Positions 60,169 to 64,000 of a stretch of 64,000 nucleotides of DNA are shown in pieces. The notes under the pieces are model-generated. The model did no database searches. It had not been told where the DNA came from and worked only from the letters and a program-made list of their open reading frames with translations. Each line of letters begins with the position of its first letter. Position 1 is the stretch's first letter. Position numbers and translations under genes: made by a program. This stretch comes from Solirubrobacter soli DSM 22325 (GTDB lineage Bacteria > Actinomycetota > Thermoleophilia > Solirubrobacterales > Solirubrobacteraceae). The stretch covers positions 124,001 to 188,000 of the forward strand of contig NZ_AUIK01000024.1 of assembly GCF_000423665.1 (NCBI RefSeq), written 5' to 3'.

Positions 60169-60792
60169 CTACGTAACGGTCGGTTCGGCGCTCGGCGTCT
60201 CGGTGGGCGTCGGCGTCGGCGTCTCGGTGGGCGTGGCCGTCGCCGACGGTGTGGCGGTCGCCAGCGGGTCGGTCTCGCTCGGATCCACGACCCGCACCCA
60301 CATCTTGATGTGGCCGTCGGCGATCTGGAACGCCACCGCGGCCTCGGCGCCGACCCCCTGACCGCAGGGCGCCGGAGCGTTCTTGCGCTCGGTCAGCCGG
60401 AACTCGCCGACCACGAAGCCGTCGGTGGCGCGCCGCGTCCGCAGCAGCTTCGCGCCGCAGGGCAGCGTGGCGTTGAACGCTCGGACGTCCTCGATCGTGG
60501 CCAGCTCGACGAGGCCGGGCGTGTTGTTGGAGACCGACGACGGCACCCCGAAGTAGGCCGCGGCCGCGTTGACGTGCCCGCGGCGCAGGCTGTCCGCCCA
60601 GCCCTTGATCACGCGCTTCTCGGCGGCGGTCACCGGCTCGGGCGTAGGGGTCGCGACGGGCGTCGACGACGGGACCGGATCGCCCGTGTGCACGCCGGGG
60701 GTGGTCAGGTCAAAGCGATCCGGCTGCTTCGCCGTGCTCCCGCATCCTGCGAGCACCAGCGCCACTCCAGCAATCGCCCACGGCAGCCTCAT
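60169..60792 (-). CDS. Secreted lipoprotein (207 aa)
   Basis: MRLPWAIAGVALVLAGCGS is a lipoprotein signal with lipobox L-A-G-C. After a Thr/Pro linker comes a globular part (about 55-170): AEKRVIKGWADSLRRGHVNA, AAAYFGVPSSVSNNTP, FRLTERKNAPAPCGQG, VAFQIADGHIKMWVRV, shaped like an SnoaL/NTF2-type cone fold. The C-terminus is a run of T-P-T-E-T-P repeats. Function unknown. It converges with the response regulator and precedes the ABC transporter operon. Confidence 0.8.
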   Translation of the reverse strand: MRLPWAIAGVALVLAGCGSTAKQPDRFDLTTPGVHTGDPVPSSTPVATPTPEPVTAAEKRVIKGWADSLRRGHVNAAAAYFGVPSSVSNNTPGLVELATIEDVRAFNATLPCGAKLLRTRRATDGFVVGEFRLTERKNAPAPCGQGVGAEAAVAFQIADGHIKMWVRVVDPSETDPLATATPSATATPTETPTPTPTETPSAEPTVT

Positions 60793-60828
60793 CCGAGATC
60801 GATTGTAGGTGGGCGAGGGCTGAAAACG

Positions 60829-61992
60829 TCACGACTTCGGTAGAGGTCGGCCGAGCGCCGCGGGCGGGATCGAGCGCCCGATCAGCCCCGTGACCGCGAT
60901 CAAGGTCAGCACGTACGGCAGCGCCTGGAAGAGCACGGCGCCCGACTGCGAGAACACCGGGAGCCGCTGCGCGAGCGCCGAGCCGAAGCCGAACAGGAGC
61001 GTCGCGGCCAGCGCCGCCCCGGGCCTCCAGCGGCCGAAGATCAGCGCCGCGAGCGCGATGAACCCACGTCCCGCGGTCATGTTCTGCGAGAACGTGTGGA
61101 CGAAGCCGATCGACAGGAACGCGCCGCCGAGCGCCGCCAGGGAGCCGGAGCACATGACCGCGATGTAGCGCGTGCGCACGACCGACAGGCCGGCCGTCTC
61201 GGCCGCGAGCGGGTTCTCGCCCGCCGAACGCAGCCGCAGGCCCCACGCCGTCCGGAACACGACGACCCACGTGACGACGACCATCGCCAGCGCCACCCAG
61301 ATCAGCAGGTTGAGCTGGCCGAAGACGTCGCCGAGCAGGGGCACGGACTTGATCGGCAGGTGGACGTCCGGCACGGCCGGCAGGTCGTCCGGCGTGCCCT
61401 GCTCGCCGTAGATGTCCACGTACATGTAGCCCGTGATGCCGACCGCGAGCAGGTTCAGCGCGGTGCCCGAGACGATCTGGTCGGCGCGGAAGGTGATCGC
61501 GAACAGCGCGTGCAGCGCGGCGAAGATCGCTCCCGCGACGAGCGCGATGACGAGGCCGAGGAACCACGAGTCGGTGATGTCCGCGCCCCACGCGGCGAAG
61601 AACGCGCCCATCAGCATCATGCCCTCGAGCGCGATGTTGATGACACCGGAGCGCTCGGAGAACAGGCCGCCGAGCGAGCCGAAGATCAGCGGGGTGGCGT
61701 AGCGCAGCGTCGAGGCCAGCAGCGCGCCCCAGACCACGACCTCCGTGAGGTTGCTCTCGCCCGACCGCGTGGCCGCGTAGCCGCCCGAGATCCCGATCAC
61801 GCCCGCGACGATGCCGCCGCAGCCGAGCCGTTTCTCACCGCCCCGATAGGCCAGCAGGCCGGCCGTCATGGCGAGCAGCCCGACGAGCGCGATCGGGATC
61901 GGCGTGCGCACCGTGATCGGCGGCACGGCGATGAAGAACGCGAGGAAGCCGAGGGCGATCCCGCCCCAGCCGATCTGCTTGGCCGGAGTCAT
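60829..61992 (-). CDS. Nucleoside-type ABC transporter permease (NupQ/YufQ-like)
   Basis: 387 aa with about ten membrane segments. The BPD_transp_2 family pattern is clear: RYATPLIFGSLGGLFSERSG, VINIALEGMMLMGAFFAAWG, FRADQIVSGTALNLLAVGIT, RLRSAGENPLAAETAGLSV and GFIALAALIFGRWRP. The N-terminal ~90 residues add three extra segments not in shorter homologues. Partners are the permease at 61989-63194 and the ATPase beyond. These importers take up purine or other nucleosides with a BMP-type lipoprotein. Its start overlaps the upstream permease stop (ATGA). Confidence 0.9.
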   Translation of the reverse strand: MTPAKQIGWGGIALGFLAFFIAVPPITVRTPIPIALVGLLAMTAGLLAYRGGEKRLGCGGIVAGVIGISGGYAATRSGESNLTEVVVWGALLASTLRYATPLIFGSLGGLFSERSGVINIALEGMMLMGAFFAAWGADITDSWFLGLVIALVAGAIFAALHALFAITFRADQIVSGTALNLLAVGITGYMYVDIYGEQGTPDDLPAVPDVHLPIKSVPLLGDVFGQLNLLIWVALAMVVVTWVVVFRTAWGLRLRSAGENPLAAETAGLSVVRTRYIAVMCSGSLAALGGAFLSIGFVHTFSQNMTAGRGFIALAALIFGRWRPGAALAATLLFGFGSALAQRLPVFSQSGAVLFQALPYVLTLIAVTGLIGRSIPPAALGRPLPKS

Positions 61993-63194
61993 GCCGCCAC
62001 CGCCACATCCGTCGAGGTGCGCCGTTTACGTCGCAGCCGCCAGAGCCAGAGCACGATGATGTCGGTCGAGACGAACAGGACGACGAGGCCCTGGATCATC
62101 GACGTGAGGTTCGTGGCCAGCGCGGGGTCGAACACGTCCGGGTCGAGCGTGCGGCCCGAGGTGCCGGTGATCAGCGCGCCGAACAGCAGCGCGCTGAAGA
62201 ACGTGCCGACCGCGGTGTTGCGCCCGAGCAGCGCGACCGCGATGCCGAAGAACCCGAGGTTGCCGATCTGCACGTCGTTGACCGCGATGCGGAACTGCCA
62301 GCCCAGCACGTCCATCGTCCCGGCCAGGCCCGCGAACGCGCCGCAGATCGCCATCACGACGATGTAGTTGCGGCGCACCGAGATGCCGGAGGCCTGCGCG
62401 GCGTCCGGGTTGAAGCCGACCGCGCGGACCTCGAAGCCGAGCGTCGTGCGGTTCAGCAGCACCCAGAACACGAGCAGCGCGCCGATCGCGATGAACAGGC
62501 CGATGTGCAGGCCCTGCAGGTCCGGGTCGCCCCAGAAGACCGGGAGCTTCGCGCCCGCGACGACGTCATTGGAGACCGGCACGTCCTTCTGCGCCGGGTT
62601 GTCGTTCTGCAGCGGGCCGCCGAGGTTGAACAGGTAGGCACCGGTCCAGATCGCGATCCAGTTGAGCATGATCGTCGTGATCACCTCGTTGGTGCCCGCG
62701 ACGGCCTTCAGGAGCCCGGCGATGCCGGCCCAGACGCCGCCGAAGGCCATGCCCGCGAGGATCGCGAGCACGATGTGCAGCAGGCTCGGCATGCCGGCGA
62801 ACGAGGACCCGACCCAGACGGCGCCGATGCCACCCATGATGTACTGGCCCTGGCCGCCGATGTTGAACAGGCCGCAGCGAAACGCGAACGCGACCGCGAG
62901 GCCGGTGAGGATCAGCGGCGTCGTCCAGATCAGCGTCTGCTGCAGGTTGATCGCGGCGATCGTGCGGTCGCTCTCGCTGATCCACGGGAAGAACCAGTTC
63001 AGGCCGGTGCCGTTGAAGATCGCCTTGTAGGTGGCGATCGGATCGTGCCCGGTGATGAGCACCACCAGGCCGGCGATCAGGAACGCGATGAACAGCGTGA
63101 TGAGCGGGGTGACGATCCCGCCGGCGCGGAGATAGGTGGCGAGCTTCGCCGCGACGGTCGCGTCGGGCGGGAGTTCGTCGTCGACGTCGCTCAA
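61989..63194 (-). CDS. Nucleoside-type ABC transporter permease (NupP/YufP-like)
   Basis: 401 aa with about nine membrane segments. LTGLAVAFAFRCGLFNIGGQ and GQYIMGGIGAVWVGSSF form the family core. AVAGTNEVITTIMLNWIAIW, RAVGFNPDAAQASGISVRRN and FFGIAVALLGRNTAVGTFF follow. Strong similarity in layout to BPD_transp_2 nucleoside permeases. It is overlapped at both ends by its operon partners (stop-start ATGA). It forms a heterodimer with the 387-aa permease. Confidence 0.92.
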   Translation of the reverse strand: MSDVDDELPPDATVAAKLATYLRAGGIVTPLITLFIAFLIAGLVVLITGHDPIATYKAIFNGTGLNWFFPWISESDRTIAAINLQQTLIWTTPLILTGLAVAFAFRCGLFNIGGQGQYIMGGIGAVWVGSSFAGMPSLLHIVLAILAGMAFGGVWAGIAGLLKAVAGTNEVITTIMLNWIAIWTGAYLFNLGGPLQNDNPAQKDVPVSNDVVAGAKLPVFWGDPDLQGLHIGLFIAIGALLVFWVLLNRTTLGFEVRAVGFNPDAAQASGISVRRNYIVVMAICGAFAGLAGTMDVLGWQFRIAVNDVQIGNLGFFGIAVALLGRNTAVGTFFSALLFGALITGTSGRTLDPDVFDPALATNLTSMIQGLVVLFVSTDIIVLWLWRLRRKRRTSTDVAVAA

Positions 63195-64000
63195 GCTACA
63201 GCCTCTCCTCGCCCACCGCCGGTCATCATCACCCCGAAGTCCTCCTCGGAGGACTCAGGTGACATCTCGGCGACGATCTGCCCTTCGTAGATCACCAGCA
63301 CACGATCGCTCAAGGACCGGATCTCCTCCATCTCGAGCGACACCAGGAACACCGCGCGGCCCGCGTCGCGCTCCTCGACCAGGCGCCGGTGCACGAACTC
63401 GATCGCGCCCACGTCGAGCCCGCGTGTGGGCTGGGCGGCGATGATCACCTGCGGGTCGGCGTTGAGCTCACGCGCGATGACGACCTTCTGCTGGTTGCCG
63501 CCCGACAGCGAGCCGGCGCGGGTCTCCGGGTCGCCGCCGCGGACGTCGAACTCCTTGAGCAGCTTGCGCGCGCGGGCGACCATCTTCTTCGGCGAGAGGA
63601 AACCGCGTTTGGAGAACGCGGGCGTGTCGTACTCTCGCAGCGCCAGGTTCTCCGCCAGGTTGAACTCGAGCACGAGGCCCCGCCGGTGGCGATCCTCGGC
63701 GATGTGGCTGACACCCGAGTCCAGCGTCTGGCGTGGGTTGGCGTGGGTGACGTCGCGGCCGGCGACCTTGATCGTCCCCTCGTCCGGTTTGCGCAGGCCC
63801 ATGATCGTCTCGATCAACTCGCTCTGCCCGTTGGCGTCGATGCCGGCCAGCCCGACGATCTCGCCCGCGCGGACGTCCAGGGTGACGTCACGGACGGCCG
63901 GGAGGCCGCGATCGTCGCGCGCGGAGACATTCGCGAGCGAGAGCAGCGACTCGCCCGGCTGGGTGTCGTCCTTCTCGACGCGCAGGAGCACGTCGCGGCC
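63191..64000 (-). CDS. Nucleoside-type ABC transporter ATPase (partial, C-terminal half)
   Basis: Minus-strand frame runs off the right edge; the first visible residues GRDVLLRVEK are internal. This is the second nucleotide-binding domain of a double-ABC protein: VGLAGIDANGQSELIETIMG is the degenerate Walker A typical of the C-terminal half of RbsA/YufO-type ATPases. AGSLSGGNQQKVVIARELNA is the signature, QVIIAAQPTRGLDVGAIEFV is Walker B, and VSLEMEEIRSLSDRVLVIYEG comes last. It powers the two permeases. Confidence 0.92.
   Translation of the reverse strand, partial: GRDVLLRVEKDDTQPGESLLSLANVSARDDRGLPAVRDVTLDVRAGEIVGLAGIDANGQSELIETIMGLRKPDEGTIKVAGRDVTHANPRQTLDSGVSHIAEDRHRRGLVLEFNLAENLALREYDTPAFSKRGFLSPKKMVARARKLLKEFDVRGGDPETRAGSLSGGNQQKVVIARELNADPQVIIAAQPTRGLDVGAIEFVHRRLVEERDAGRAVFLVSLEMEEIRSLSDRVLVIYEGQIVAEMSPESSEEDFGVMMTGGGRGEAVA

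Noticed and set aside
61096..62367. Long plus-strand frame opposite the ABC permeases
   Set aside because: It is antisense to two clearly identified permease genes and is dominated by Arg/Asp/Glu runs typical of shadow frames.
1..64000. CRISPR arrays, rRNA genes and riboswitches
   Set aside because: I looked for regularly spaced repeats and known conserved RNA signatures; only short tandem repeats (13683-13732, 54457-54494) and tRNA 3' scraps were found.

Overview
The window is very GC-rich DNA with dense, short-spaced genes and frequent GTG/TTG starts. It looks like a high-GC actinobacterium, most likely of the Thermoleophilia/Solirubrobacterales type. That placement is inferred from protein style and mobile-element types; no marker gene in the window proves it. 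About 1-57.7 kb reads as one integrated mobile element with cargo. About 57.7-64 kb reads as ordinary chromosome. The boundary is a 3' half of a tRNA-Thr(TGT) gene at about 57673-57714, the kind of scar left by a tyrosine-integrase element. The integrase and the other end lie outside the window.

Left part (1-30 kb), element backbone: a winged-helix regulator fragment, an HNH-like zinc protein, a NADAR protein, a Uma2-type nuclease and several small proteins. These are followed by an archaeo-eukaryotic-type primase with a zinc finger, a UvrD-like helicase, a Rad52-like annealing protein, a RecB/Cas4-like nuclease, a PD-(D/E)XK-like protein, an SNF2-type helicase, a MoxR ATPase with a metalloprotease-like/VWA partner, and a ParB-like protein that carries an apparent one-base frameshift. 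Together these suggest a replication, recombination and partition module. Two insertions sit inside it. One is a large secreted lectin/Ig-repeat protein, flanked by two copies of the nuclease gene's 3' end. The other is a lower-GC island (18.3-22.1 kb) with a PHP-domain/SMC-like ATPase (TrlF-like) and a nucleoside-deoxyribosyltransferase-like protein, a plausible anti-phage pair.

Middle part (30-38 kb), insertion-sequence graveyard: decayed IS110, IS256, IS3 and zinc-ribbon/HTH remnants surround an IS256-family element (34068-36793) with 28-bp terminal inverted repeats and an exact 8-bp target duplication. An intact IS110-family element is nested inside its transposase gene. An older IS110 remnant is joined to a second IS256 remnant at the same codon.

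Glycan-type cargo (37-51.5 kb): APS kinase, a radical SAM/SPASM protein, a second-type methionyl-tRNA synthetase, a nucleotidyltransferase-GT2 fusion, a methyltransferase, a WbsX-like protein, a GT2 glycosyltransferase, a sulfotransferase, a histidine phosphatase, a PLP decarboxylase, a sugar nucleotidyltransferase and two sugar-nucleotide SDR enzymes. Many starts overlap the previous stop. The set suggests a sulfated, methylated surface glycan or glycosylated small molecule whose structure cannot be read from sequence.

Right part of the element (51.5-57.7 kb): a frameshifted gene, an HTH/zinc-ribbon protein, a cell-wall lytic enzyme (transglycosylase plus M15-like peptidase, typical of conjugative elements), IS21 fragments and an unusual two-gene unit beside the att site. 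After the tRNA fragment come a cupin, a DUF4031 protein, a secreted protein, a receiver-only response regulator, a lipoprotein and a nucleoside-type ABC transporter (two permeases and a partial ATPase). No CRISPR array, rRNA or complete tRNA gene was seen.
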